64,000 nucleotides of DNA from Nitrosomonadales bacterium (GCA_016721605.1 JADKHS010000014.1:20088-84087), one strand, 5' to 3'. Numbered from the stretch's first letter, positions 50,504-60,680 are shown. The notes: generated by a model not told the origin, from the sequence alone. Translations and numbers: made by a program.

Positions 50504-51119
50504 GGCCGATAATCTTGCTTCTGTTTTACCTGGTGTCGCTACTGAAATCGATGCGGCATTATTGCGTCCATTACCCACAGGTCAGCGCGCAATGCGCTCC
50601 ACCGCTGCTCAGCGGCAAGGTATTGGGTTACACACGTTGCTGCAACATTTAAGCGCATCTTCGTCAGGCACCTCTGTCCTACTTACAGCAGATGGAATCA
50701 AGAAGAGAGAGATGACTGACATGGCGGCGCTGCAACTGCAGCTCGACATCTCATCCAGCGACATGGAATCACTCTGGCAACAGGCACAATACTTATTGGC
50801 ATTGCCGGCATTGCAACGTTTCTTCGATCCGCAGCAATACCGTGGGGCTTGCAATGAAATGTCTTATGTCAATTCGCGCGGCGAACTACGCCGTATCGAC
50901 CGACTGGTGGAGTTTGATGACGAAGTATGGGTGCTCGATTACAAGACCGGCGCACCGTCAGATTTTATGTCCCATAAGTGTGCAGATGCAGGAATATCGT
51001 GTCGCGATGCAGGCTGTATATGTTGGAAAATAGTTCGCTGCGCGTTGTTGTATTCGGATGGGACGTTATGCGAGATCACTACCAAAGAGACAATACCCTA
51101 TTGATCTGGCACTGTTTAG
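50504..51119 (+). repeat. Duplicated addA 3' end, copy 2
   Basis: 616 bp nearly identical to 45475-46086. Here the frame is intact through LPALQRFFDPQQYRGACNEM and LRRIDRLVEFDDEVWVLDYK, the AddA nuclease core, then breaks near 50975 after FMSH. No helicase part or start site is attached, so it is a non-functional fragment. Confidence 0.95.
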
Positions 51120-51132
51120 AGGTGTCCGTAAT

Positions 51133-51795
51133 TTAATCAATCAATTCGACCGCCAAGTTATCCGCCCACAATGTTCCGCCATCTTCCAGCATTACGCCAG
51201 CTATTAGAGTATAGGCGGAAGGCGGTATCTTGAGTTCGATGGTGTAACGCTTCCAGTCCTGTGTGCCTTTCACGCGGTCATTTTGCATGAAATTCCAGGC
51301 CAGGATTTGGCCACTTCCGGCATCTGCACGCAGGACGAGTGCGCCGCCAGCGCCGTTTATGCCCGCGCCCCTAAGTGAGCCAGAAAGCCGTACTGTCTTG
51401 TTGTGCCATGAGGGATGGACGCTGATTGATTGTTGAAGTAAACCAAAAGGTTCAAAGCCATGGCGCCTAATACGCGCACTACTTGGGATGGAAAGTGCAT
51501 TTTCTGGATCCGCCACAAAAGTATAGGCATTACCTGAGGCGTGTTCAATCGCTACCCAGGCACTCATCTTGCCTTGCTGGTCAGGGTTGAACGAAGGGTT
51601 TTTTAAGCTGATTACTGCATCAGGAGCTGTGCGTCTGGCTTGGCGGCGTGCGATTAGAGATTGCAGAGTGGTAGGTGCGGAGATTTGAGGTACAGCAGAT
51701 GTGGCTGGCGCTGAGGCCGTATCTGCGCCAAGAGCAAGGTTTGTATAAGCGGCCAGCAGCAATGCGGGCCATAAATGGGATATCGAATTATTCAT
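51133..51795 (-). CDS. Secreted protein with galactose-binding-like fold, function unknown
   Basis: 220 residues with a signal peptide (LWPALLLAAYTNLALGADT, cleavage near residue 23) and an Ala/Pro/Ser-rich linker. The C-terminal domain of about 150 residues has a beta-sandwich pattern: SIPSSARIRRHGFEPFGLLQ, WHNKTVRLSGSLRGAG, ILAWNFMQNDRVKGTQDWKR and GVMLEDGGTLWADNLAVELID. That end (DWKRYTIELKIP...GTLWADNLAVEL) resembles carbohydrate-binding-like domains of secreted proteins. I do not recognise a specific family. It is a rare intact gene in the 40-64 kb region. Confidence 0.75.
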   Translation of the reverse strand: MNNSISHLWPALLLAAYTNLALGADTASAPATSAVPQISAPTTLQSLIARRQARRTAPDAVISLKNPSFNPDQQGKMSAWVAIEHASGNAYTFVADPENALSIPSSARIRRHGFEPFGLLQQSISVHPSWHNKTVRLSGSLRGAGINGAGGALVLRADAGSGQILAWNFMQNDRVKGTQDWKRYTIELKIPPSAYTLIAGVMLEDGGTLWADNLAVELID

Positions 51796-51836
51796 AATAT
51801 GTAGCGGATTTAAGTTTAAAGTACAACAACTAATAA

Positions 51837-51930
51837 TGGCTTGGTGTAGCGCATCTCGACCCCGAATGATACTTCATACGGTGATTTGAAGCTTAGCGCT
51901 TTGCGTAGCTGGTAGTTGATCTGCTCTTCT
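51837..51930 (-). pseudogene. Transposase C-terminal fragment, IS30-like
   Basis: About 30 codons: EQINYQLRKALSFKSPYEVS, then FGVEMRYTKPLL. This resembles the last residues of IS30-type transposases (RKxLxxxxPYEV). No other part remains. Confidence 0.5.
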
Positions 51931-51967
51931 TTAATAAAATGCTGGCGTCCATTTTTTCCAGCCTAAC

Positions 51968-52862
51968 TCAGATACGCTCCTCTCCGCCAAGTGTATCGAT
52001 AAGATCAGCCAATAAGTGCGGTAGCTCACCCGTCATAATGGCAAAATCAGTGTCAAATACATCGTCTGCTTCACTGGCATCAATTTGTTCCTTGATAAAA
52101 TCAAGTGGAGCAATGCGTTTCAGCTGCATGTTTTCATTCAAAGTAAATGAAATTTTGTCTCTCCATGTCATGGCTAGCCGCGTCGCTTTCTTGCCCTCTT
52201 TAACATGCCTGATTATTTCCGCTGAATCGAGAGCGTGGCGTACATAACGCACCGTCGCTTTTTCATTACCCGTGCCGCATAGTTCACAGTCGCGGTCGAT
52301 CGTAAATGAAGCCGGTACATCATCTCCAGCAAGCCATTCGGTCATGACTGAAGTGGGCGATTTCCGGGTTTTAACCAGGGAAAATGAACATCCCTCAATT
52401 GATTTATGTAACATCTCGATCAACTCATCGGCCTTTGCTACATTGGAAGTATCGATGACAAACCAGCCGTTGACTGGATCAATCCATGCATAGGTCTTGC
52501 GACGTAGTGCAAATGCACGTGGCAATAGCTCGCTAGTGACGAACTCTTTTATTTCCTTCATTTGCTTGCGGCCCGGCTTATATCCTTGCTGTTCTTCAAT
52601 TTCAGCAGCACGCAATTTCGCAAATTGATTGATAACGGAAACGGGAAGTAATTTCTTCTCCACACCCAAAGCGATAAGCGTTTGCTGCCCCAGAGTATGC
52701 ACTAAACGGATCGTCTTCGGCTTTGGGAGAAACCCAGCCACGACTTTGCATTTCCATGCTGAGACAACTATGTAGAGTGTGTTTTGAAAGTGCTGCTTCA
52801 AGTTCAGCAGGTGAGACATTCCAGTTGGTGATGCGATATATCTGAAGGTTCTTGAACCACAT
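51968..52862 (-). pseudogene. rdgC: RdgC, recombination-associated protein, one frameshift
   Basis: Ring-forming DNA-binding protein that limits RecA filaments. About 298 codons, normal length. ATG 52862 (MWFKNLQIYRITNWNVSPAE) to EMQSRGWVSPK is in one frame. From about 52710 the other frame gives ALGVEKKLLPVSVINQFAKL, GYKPGRKQMKEIKEF, AWIDPVNGWFVIDT and the C-terminal FDTDFAIMTGELPHLLADLI. Only one indel separates the parts, so the gene may be functional in the real genome. Confidence 0.88.
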
Positions 52863-52939
52863 ATTTAGCACTCAAATTTTTTATTATACTAAATAAAACC
52901 CCCATATTTAAACGCCATGATGATTTATGGGTTATTAAT

Positions 52940-54199
52940 TCAGCGAGTCTTTGAGATGGGGCGGATCGCTTTATCCAATTGCAAAAGCGTTTGTTTGCGG
53001 GCTCTTTCGAATTTTATGGTCAATGCTTTTTGCACCAATGCGCAAAAAGCGATCAAATCTTGCCGGGGATAATCATCCTGTACGCCATTGTCCTGGAAAA
53101 ATTCGGCAATCCAATGTGCATTCAATTCTGCTTTTCCCGTTTCCTGCAAATATTCCGATGCAGCCATTTCGACATACTCACTCAATTTGCGCATTTTTCT
53201 CCTTAACCCCAGCTGGGGTCTGTCAATAATTATTCGCGAAACTTGAAGCAGATGGATACTGAAATATTTATCAGCATCAGTCCAAACCATTGCCGTATCC
53301 CAGCCCGCGCTTCTCGCCAGATCCTGAAATTCATCAGGCCGATATTTATAGGAATTTTCTGTCTGGATAGACTCCCCCTCCCCTATCCAAAATTCTTCAC
53401 CTGATAGATGGATAACTTGATCAAAACGGCTAACCAAGTGCATTTCAACGCGGCCTGGCACAGGGTTGTAAAAGGCATTATTAATTAATCCATCCGGTTC
53501 GATCTCGGCTCCAAGTTCTCGCTCCATGCGTGCAAGTAAATTGAGGTTAAAAGCCTTGGTCAAACCTGTCTTATCGTTATAGGCGGCATTGAGAACCGCC
53601 GGATCTTTTTTGCAATCTACGCCTATCAGCATTGAGCCATTTGGCCCGATTAATTTGGCTGCTTTGCGCAAGAGATGTTGCGCTTCTTCAGGTGTGTAAT
53701 TGCCGATAGTAGAACCAGGAAAGAAAATTACGGGGCGCAAGTCACATGATACGGGCAAAGGCAGGGCTTGAAGCTGAGTGTAATCCGCACACACGGCTAA
53801 TATTTTGATGTTGGGAAACTGCGCGGCTAAGCGCGCTTCAGTTTGCTCTAACTGCGGTTTGCAAATATCGATGAGCACACAGACTGACGAAGAATCCAAA
53901 TGACGCAAAAGCAATGGCGTCTTCGCGGCGCTGCCACAACCAAATTCGACAAAGGCGCACGGTTGGCCGATGAGGCCCATCATCTCAGCACTATGCTCAT
54001 CCAGAATGGCCGTTTCAGTACGCGTCAGATAATATTCAGCAGTTTCACATATCTGCTCAAACAGGGCTGATCCTTGCGCATCGTAAAAATATTTAGGTGG
54101 AATTGAACGCTGCCGCTGGCGCAGACCAGCACAAACATCTAACCGAAAACCTTCACTATCGACAATGTCTACTGGAATTTTTCGGGATTCCATTTGCAT
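52940..54199 (-). CDS. egtD: EgtD, histidine N-alpha-methyltransferase, with C-terminal extension
   Basis: Trimethylates histidine to hercynine, first step of ergothioneine synthesis. 419 residues from ATG 54199, which overlaps the egtB stop (TAATG). Features are RSIPPKYFYDAQGSALFEQI, TRTETAILDEHSAEM, the SAM-binding FVEFGCGSAAKTPLLLRHL and FFPGSTIGNYTPEEA, and LLIGVDCKKDPAVLNAAYND. EgtD proteins usually end near residue 320 (here at FSIHLLQ). The remaining about 100 residues (RRKMRKLSEYVEMAASEY...RPISKTR) are an extra helical tail. Confidence 0.92.
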   Translation of the reverse strand: MQMESRKIPVDIVDSEGFRLDVCAGLRQRQRSIPPKYFYDAQGSALFEQICETAEYYLTRTETAILDEHSAEMMGLIGQPCAFVEFGCGSAAKTPLLLRHLDSSSVCVLIDICKPQLEQTEARLAAQFPNIKILAVCADYTQLQALPLPVSCDLRPVIFFPGSTIGNYTPEEAQHLLRKAAKLIGPNGSMLIGVDCKKDPAVLNAAYNDKTGLTKAFNLNLLARMERELGAEIEPDGLINNAFYNPVPGRVEMHLVSRFDQVIHLSGEEFWIGEGESIQTENSYKYRPDEFQDLARSAGWDTAMVWTDADKYFSIHLLQVSRIIIDRPQLGLRRKMRKLSEYVEMAASEYLQETGKAELNAHWIAEFFQDNGVQDDYPRQDLIAFCALVQKALTIKFERARKQTLLQLDKAIRPISKTR

Positions 54200-55478
54200 T
54201 ACAAATCCTCCGCTAAACGTAAACCAGAGAATACCCAACGACTCCCTGGTGGAAAGAAATTTCGATAGCTTGCCCTGATATGATCTTTTGCTGTTGCGTA
54301 TGACCCACCACGCAGCACCATCTGGTTACACATGAATTTGCCGTTGTATTCACCCAATGCACCGGGCAGAGAGCGAAAACCCGGATAAGGTTGATATGGG
54401 CTTTGAGTCCATTCCCAAAGATCACCATAAAGCTGGGTTATACCAGAACATCGAGCGCCATCTGGATGGAAGCGCCCGGAATCAAGAAAACTTCCTTCTA
54501 TCGGCAACTTGGCGGCAGCGTATTCCCATTCGCACTCGGTCGGTAACCGCTTGCCAGACCATCGCGCGAAAGCATCGGCTTCATAGTAGCTCAGGTGTGC
54601 TACTGGTTCATTCAGGTCGATAAGGTGCTGGCCTGCCAGTCCCGTTAACAACCAGTTATCCTCTTCTTTTATCCAATACAGTGGTGCTTGCCATCCCTGC
54701 TCGTTGACGGTGCGCCAGCCGTCAGAGAGCCAAGTTCGGCCCGTTGATAACTTTTTATCGGCGATGAAAGATAAATATTCTGCATTGGTGATTAGCCTTG
54801 TGCCCAAGCGAAAGTCTCTGAGAAAAGTTTTATGGCGAGGCCTTTCGTTGTCAAAAGAAAAACCTTGGCCATCATGCCCAATCTCGACAATACCGCCACC
54901 GTATTCCATCCAGGCCAATGGGGGTGGCTCTGGGCATCGAATTGGGGGCTGACTAAGATAGGCCGGCTTTAGGGGGTTAATGAAGAAATTGTATTTCACA
55001 TCCATCAGTAAAAGCTCTTGATGCTGAATCTCATGCTCAATGCCCAAACGAATTCGTTCAGCAATCTTTTGCCAATTCTGCCCGCTAAAATGATCCAACA
55101 TTTGATCAAGTGCGGCGTTTACATGGCAGCGATAGTTATAAACCTCTGTCACAGTTGGACGAGACAGAAGCCCACGTTGAGACCTGGGAAAGAAAGTGCC
55201 AACCGTTTCATAATAAGAGTTAAACAGATATCCGTAGGCTTGATGAAAACCTGATAATTTTGCGCGTAAGGTAATAAAACAAAGGTTTCAAAAAACCAAG
55301 TGGTATGAGCCAAATGCCATTTTGGCGGACTGACGTCAAGCATGCCTTGAATACAGTAATCCTCTTTTTCCAAAGGCGCGCAGAGAGCTTCCGTACGCGC
55401 TCGCACCGACCTTAGTCGCTCACCTAACCAATGTGGATCAAGCTTATCGAAATTTTTTCCGAGGGAATTAATATTCAT
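54199..55478 (-). pseudogene. egtB: EgtB, ergothioneine sulfoxide synthase, one frameshift
   Basis: Iron enzyme joining hercynine with a thiol. About 426 codons. The N-terminal DinB domain with SPPKWHLAHTTWFFETFVL (55478 to about 55245) is in one frame. The rest, from AYGYLFNSYYE through RIRLGIEHEIQHQELLLMDV (metal ligands) to the FGE-sulfatase domain FARWSGKRLPTECEWEYAAA and FMCNQMVLRGGSYATAKDHI, is in another. A missing T in a short run near 55245 explains the shift, so this is probably a sequencing indel. It is translationally coupled to egtD. Confidence 0.88.
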
Positions 55479-55739
55479 TTATTCACCTTATCAGAAACCG
55501 GGAAAGCATAATAGCTTGCGATTTTTTCCGCCGCGCACATTGCGCTGGCCTTACGGGACTTGTGAATTCATGGCAGGCAGCTTAAAGCGATTACGCTGCT
55601 GGAACTCATCGGCAAGTCAGGCTGGGAATATCTGGTTTTTGTCCGATGAGGATGGCCTGCTAATTATGGTGAAGGGCTTAACTTGTTGAAAATCTCTGTT
55701 GTGAATCAGCCTGCCCGACAACTTTTTGAGTATGGCAAT

Positions 55740-55760
55740 GTATGGCATAAAATGCCATAC
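55740..55760. promoter_or_regulatory. Operator palindrome of the parDE locus
   Basis: Perfect inverted repeat GTATGGCAT-AAA-ATGCCATAC, 29 bp before the antitoxin start, with an extra half-site TATGGCA at 55731. This is the expected form of a ribbon-helix-helix antitoxin operator for autoregulation. Confidence 0.75.
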
Positions 55761-55789
55761 TACTGTCAATATTTATTTGGAGAATTGCC

Positions 55790-56065
55790 GTGTCAATAAA
55801 CGTATCTTTGTCACCTGAATTAGAGGCACGTGTTCGTCAGCGCGTTGAGTCTGGCATGTATGGTTCGGCAAGCGAAGTCATTCGTGAAGCGTTGCGGCTA
55901 TTCGAAGCCTATGAACAGGTCAAAACAGTGAAACTCGACAGCCTGCGCCAAGATATTGCTAAGGGTTTGAACGATGCAAAAAACGATTTAGCACAGGAAA
56001 TTGATTTTGCCAACCTGAAGAAACAAGGTCGCCAGTTACTGAAAACTCGCAAGACTGCTGCTTGA
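55790..56065 (+). CDS. parD: ParD-type antitoxin (ribbon-helix-helix)
   Basis: 91-residue DNA-binding antitoxin. The N-terminal ribbon-helix-helix SINVSLSPELEARVRQRVES is followed by SASEVIREALRLFEAYE, and a flexible charged C-terminus would wrap the toxin. Start is GTG 55790, with GGAG eight bases upstream. It ends TGATG, one base into the toxin start. The palindrome at 55740 is the likely binding site. Confidence 0.9.
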   Translation: MSINVSLSPELEARVRQRVESGMYGSASEVIREALRLFEAYEQVKTVKLDSLRQDIAKGLNDAKNDLAQEIDFANLKKQGRQLLKTRKTAA

Positions 56066-56361
56066 TGCTTCGCATCCGCTTTACCAATTCAGCAGAAGCC
56101 GATCTGCTGGAGCTATGGTTGAACATAGCGGAAGAAAATCTGGTTGCAGCTGATGAATCTTTGGACTCCATTCAATCAACAGTTGCACTGTTGGCTACTC
56201 AGCCAGAGATGGGTAGGGCGCGCCCAGAATTGGCAGACGGGCTGCGCAGTTTCCCAACACGCACGTCATATATCATTTTCTACATGCTAGATAAAGATGG
56301 CCTGCTGGTTGTTCGGATGTTGCACCATGCCCGAGATATTGATGCAGATTATTTTTCTTAA
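56065..56361 (+). CDS. parE: ParE-type toxin
   Basis: 98-residue RelE/ParE-fold toxin: RIRFTNSAEADLLELWLNIA, then LATQPEMGRARPELADGLRS, FPTRTSYIIFYMLDKDGLLV and the C-terminal VRMLHHARDID. ParE toxins inhibit DNA gyrase, as known for the family. The ATG shares one base with the parD stop (TGATG). Both genes are intact in a region where most others are broken, as expected for an addictive module. Confidence 0.9.
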   Translation: MLRIRFTNSAEADLLELWLNIAEENLVAADESLDSIQSTVALLATQPEMGRARPELADGLRSFPTRTSYIIFYMLDKDGLLVVRMLHHARDIDADYFS

Positions 56362-56659
56362 GTAATTGGCATCGGTTCTTCCCATTGGCCAAATTTAGGG
56401 ATCGCAAGGAGCACGTTTGATGGGGCATTAAAATTGTTGAAAAGCCAACCAGCGACAAGCGTTGTTATTGCTATTTAAAGATTCGGTACTGTTGTTGCCA
56501 TTATCAAGTGCCGCTTTTGGCTACCCTGAGCAGTTGAGATAATCACCAATACCCAAAGGAATGGCTGCTTCTCGGCCATAGCAGTCGCTCGCAGGCAATC
56601 TGATTCACTTGGCTACAGATGTCTGCTTATCACAATATTGAACATAGCTTTACCTGCCA

Positions 56660-58723
56660 TCAGTCAGAAATGACCTGCAAATCATCAAGGAATTCCGAAG
56701 CAGGCTCAACGCTGGTCACCAACAGATGGTCTCTAGCTCGAGTGCAGGCGACGTAGAGCAAATGGCGTTCGGTGTTGTAGACCTCTTCCAGGTCTGCGTT
56801 GTCAGCTCCGGTTTCTATCCGAACCTGTGAAGGGATAATTTCATCATCACAGGCCATCACAACCACCACGCGGAATTCCAGCCCTTTGGCTAGGTGCATG
56901 GTGCTGATGGAGACATAGCCTCTGGTAGTTTCAACGCGTTCGTCAAGCACTTTGAATGGCAACCCAACCTTACTGACAGCCGCCCTGGCGCGTTCAAGTT
57001 CAGCGTCAGAGCGGACGAACACGCCGATCTCGTGTGCGCCAATTCCCTCATTGCTCCTATCCATTAGCCATTCGCCAAACTGCGTTGATTTCTTCGCCTG
57101 ATTGCCAATGACTTTATGACCGAGCCGTGCCGTTGAACACCGACACAGTGCCACGTCGGTCTTCTGGTGTTGCCGTCCACGTCCGAAAACTTCCGGCTCC
57201 AACAATCTATCGGCCTGCATTCTGATCTGGTGTGACGTGCGGTAGTTGATGTAAGGTTCGAGAACGCCCGCGAATATCACGCCCATGGACTTCACGAAAA
57301 CGGCTGCTGGAAAATCCGCTGACCAAGGTCGCCCGCAAAGAACAGCGCATCGGCACGCCATGAACCCATCGCCGCCAGAAAGCGCAGTTGGGCAATGCTG
57401 ACATCTTGTGCCTCGTCCATTACAGCGAAGTCGAAAGGCGGGTGTTTGCGCTCGGTAATTTGCGTGGCCAACTGGCTGAACATCATTGCGTGGGTAATCA
57501 GCCCTTGCGACTTCTAATGCACCCCGCACAGCATCAAACTGTAGACCCACAACAAGGCGCGCTGTTGCTCAGGCAGCCGTGTTTTCCCCGATCGCTTCAC
57601 GTTGCGATAAGCCTCAGCTATCCAACTGCAAGGCGTCCACATTTCGTCCACTCCGATTTCAGAAAATGTGTGCTGAATCTTTGCCCGCCCACCTTGCTGG
57701 CGGCATCAATAAGCAGTTGCCTGATCTTGTCCGGGGTGGCTATGCTCGGTCGTCCAAAGTGCAGTTCATAAAGCCGCTCGCCTATTGCGTTCATGGAATG
57801 CACTTCCAACCGCTCAGCCAGTCGTGGTTCGTTACTGATCAGCCGCCGCAGCAGTGCCCAGCGCATTCGCCAAGGTGTCCGAAAATGTGATCAGCAGCAC
57901 GCGAGATTCGGGGTGTTGCCGTGCTGAGAACGGCACGGTGAAGTGCGACAATGGTCTTGCCTGTACCCGCCGAAGCCAGACACGCGCCGGGCCAGTATAT
58001 TCCCGTTCCACCACTGCCTTTGCGCCGGGTGAAGAAAAGTCGTCCACTTCTCCAAGGAATTCCAGCGCACGCTCAACTCCTCAATATCATTCATCACGCG
58101 GAATCGGCGTTGGGCATCAGGGTGTGCGAATGGATCAGTGCCTGCTGCGACTGGCGGCACCACTTGCGGTTTGCCTCCGGTAGCCAGCTCCAGCAAGGCT
58201 TCTGCTGCCTCAGCCGGTAGGTGTTCAGCCAGATCAAGCAGACTGTCCTCGTCTGCCCGTTGCACATCAAGCAACCACTCTTGGGGTACGCCGTAGCTCA
58301 GCAATACCTCTTCGGCGACGTGAGCGAACAGGTACGGCTTCGCAGCCCGGGATATTGCGTCACCTCGACATGCTTGGGAATAATGATTTCCTGTACCGTC
58401 TCGCGTATCTCCACCAACTGCGCCGCACCGGTTTGCGGGTGGGTTTCCAGCTTGCGCCGTGCCGCCCAGTCACACGCGTTGTCGTGATGATCCACATAAC
58501 ACAGCAACAGGCTGGCATCGGTTTTGTGGACAATCAGACGAAGGTCGCTGCTGGCTCATACCGACCAGAAGTTCTTGTCGAGCCTTGTCAGCTTGTGGAA
58601 GCTCATGCCGGGATTAGCCGGGTTCATTTGAAGATCAAAGGCGGTGGTCTTGACGGATTTTTGCTCGTCGCCGGTGAGCTTGGCGAGGCTGTCGGTGAAG
58701 GTGTCGGCGATACGAAAATCCAT
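56660..58723 (-). pseudogene. UvrD-like DNA helicase with RelE-like N-terminus, decayed
   Basis: About 688 codons from ATG 58723 (MDFRIADTFTDSLAKLTGDE). N-terminal 90 residues resemble a RelE/ParE-type domain (LRLIVHKTDASLLLCYVDHH, DWAARRKLETHP). Then LLDLAEHLPAEAAEALLELA, Walker A SAGTGKTIVALH (about 57945), LEVHSMNAIGERLYELHFGR, Walker B FDFAVMDEAQDVSIAQLRFL, and the C-terminal helicase motifs STMHLAKGLEFRVVVVMACD and LLYVACTRARDHLLVT. At least seven frame changes. The family is often found with methyltransferases in defence islands, as here. Confidence 0.83.
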
Positions 58724-59705
58724 CAGTCTTCCTTCCCTGGCGTTTTAGCAGGTAACCCTTCACCATCTGGTCGAAGTCCGACTCGAAATGCTGGTCGTCC
58801 AATACCGGAACTTACCGAACTCCTGTTCGGCATGTGCCTTAGCCAGCTCGGCCCGATACCTTGCCGCGCCTTGCAAAATCTCGCGATCATTCAGTGTCAA
58901 AAAGCCTTCCAATTTGCTGATCCAGTCCTGCATAGTCATGGCAATACGCCGCATCGCCTGGCCTTCGGCAAAAATCAAATACTGTTCAGCCAGGTTATTG
59001 AGGGCGCGCAGCTCGTCCTCGTTCAGGTAATTCTTGGCGATGCTCCATCAGCCTTACGAATGCGCCCCCTCCCAAGTCGTCAGCCCCATATTCGGCTGGC
59101 TGCTGTCGGCACGAGTAACGATCAGCCCGGCGGCAGTCTGGCCGTGAATGGCGTAATGCATATTTCTGCACCGTGGCAAAAAACGTCTGAGTGAGCGCAT
59201 GGCTGGCATCGTAATCAACGCTGGTGGTGTAAATGTCCGTGATTTTCTGGTAAAACGCCGCTCCGCTGGTGCGTATGTCTTGCAGGCGGCGTGTCAGCTC
59301 GTCGAGGTAATCCGCCCTTGCCGGGATTCTTCAACTTGCGTCGTCCAGCGCAAGCCCTTAACGATGTATTCCTTCAGCTTATCGTTTGCCATTGGCGGAA
59401 ACGCACGCCCACCGGGCTACGCACACGAAAGCAGAGAGCCAGCACCATGTCAGGTTGTAGTGCGCCACCTCGTATTGTTTGCCGTCTGCGGCGGTTGTTC
59501 GGAATAGCCGAACAACTGAGTTCTCAACCAATTCGCCATCTTCAAAGATGTGCTTGATGTGCTCGCTGATGGTGCGTTAGCCTTGCCGAACAGTTCTGTC
59601 AACTGCTTCTGGATTTCAGCCAAAGGTTTCCGCCTCCAGCATCACGTCAATGCAGGTGGAACCGTCTTCGCTTTGGTAGATTAGGAATTGTTGAGGTTCG
59701 GTCAT
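58722..59705 (-). pseudogene. RhuM-family protein, decayed
   Basis: About 328 codons from ATG 59705 (MTEPQQFLIYQSEDGSTCID). Readable blocks in changing frames: QKQLTELFGKA, ISEHIKHIFEDGELVENSVV, HYNLDMVLAL, FRQWANDKLKEYIVKGFALDD-like, YLDELTRRLQDIRTSGAAFY, YAIHGQTAAGLIVTRADSSQ, and the helical EDELRALNNLAEQYLIFAEG. RhuM is named after a Salmonella virulence-linked protein and has no known activity. It ends at the helicase start, indicating a coupled order. At least six indels. Confidence 0.75.
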
Positions 59706-59795
59706 AATTTCATCTTGTCATTAATTTTGACGACCTTATGCTCACGCCAGTGAGTTTGGCAGGGTGTCGGCGATTCGAAAGTCCACGATTAAGAG

Positions 59796-60675
59796 TGACT
59801 GTTTTTGGCAAAATAGTTTCAGGTAATCCTCTGTTGCCTCAAATATCATCAGCCTGATTAAACTTTTTCATCAGTGGAATTACCTTGGTGCACCCCCAGC
59901 CTCGTGAATCAACATAGGCATAATCACGAAGGATTTCACAATCAGTGTGTTTCGTGGTGATCGTTGCCCTGCAACCATTTTGCTAATGGTCATGGAATTC
60001 TGAAGCTTTCCAGGGCTGATAACCTCTAATCGATCCGAATAATTTGTTGCTTCTATATCTACCGCCCTTGTCCAATCACGATGCACTAGGGCATTGATTA
60101 CCGTTTTCCAGGAACTGCTTCCCAAGGATAAAGGACATCTTTTTCCCTCCATGTGTTCATCAATTTCAGGTGATTCTTGTGTAATAAATGGCTCTATGGT
60201 TAAAGCAAATTTTTCAATCAGACCTTCATCGACCAACTGTTTTCCTGACTCGTCGATTTTCCATCTGCCAACTAGAGGGGCGTCAATACAACATCCAGTG
60301 TTGCCTGATATTCTTTGTCGTCCCTGAGAATGCCATCACTCGCAATCCGGCCTGCCAGAAGAAAACGCCGAGGTTTATACCAAAACAAACCACACCAGCT
60401 ACTGAGCACACAGTATTTCCCAAACCGTCGGAAGCCATCAGACCGAGGCCTAACAAACGCTCTTCCCATTCTGCGTCAGCGCTGGGTATTTCAGGGTCTC
60501 TTATGATGCCTGACAAATAGTAGCTGAGCCGATCCATATCAAGATTGGACAAAGAAGTCCCGGTCACAGGAAGCACCTCAACATGCAATAATCACCACTT
60601 TCAAAAAGCCGCAATTGTTGTTCTCGTGAGGCTTTTCAGAAGGACGATCTCCATGCGAATATAAATCAACATGGT
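59796..60675 (-). pseudogene. AlbA/RecG-like ATP-binding transcription factor, 5' truncated and frameshifted
   Basis: Relic of the family with an AlbA_2 N-domain, HATPase_c_4-like middle and winged helix end. What remains is KASREQQLRLFESGDYC, HVEVLPVTGTSLSNLDMDRL, EWEERLLGLGLM, LVDEGLIEKFALTIEPFITQ, INALVHRDWTRAVDIEATNY and DRLEVISPGKLQNSMTISKM. The N-terminal AlbA domain (about 150 residues) is absent because the sequence starts directly after the stop of the upstream gene. At least three shifts follow. Inactive. Confidence 0.72.
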
Positions 60676-60680
60676 TTATC

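Noticed and set aside
51119..51128. AGGTGTCCGT resembling the right end of the IS3 element
   Set aside because: Only about 10 bp match and no second end or transposase remnant is nearby. Chance cannot be excluded.
58355..59194. Long plus-strand open frame (279 codons) across the RhuM-helicase junction
   Set aside because: It lies antisense to recognisable RhuM and helicase sequence and has no family pattern, so it is a chance frame in GC-rich coding DNA.
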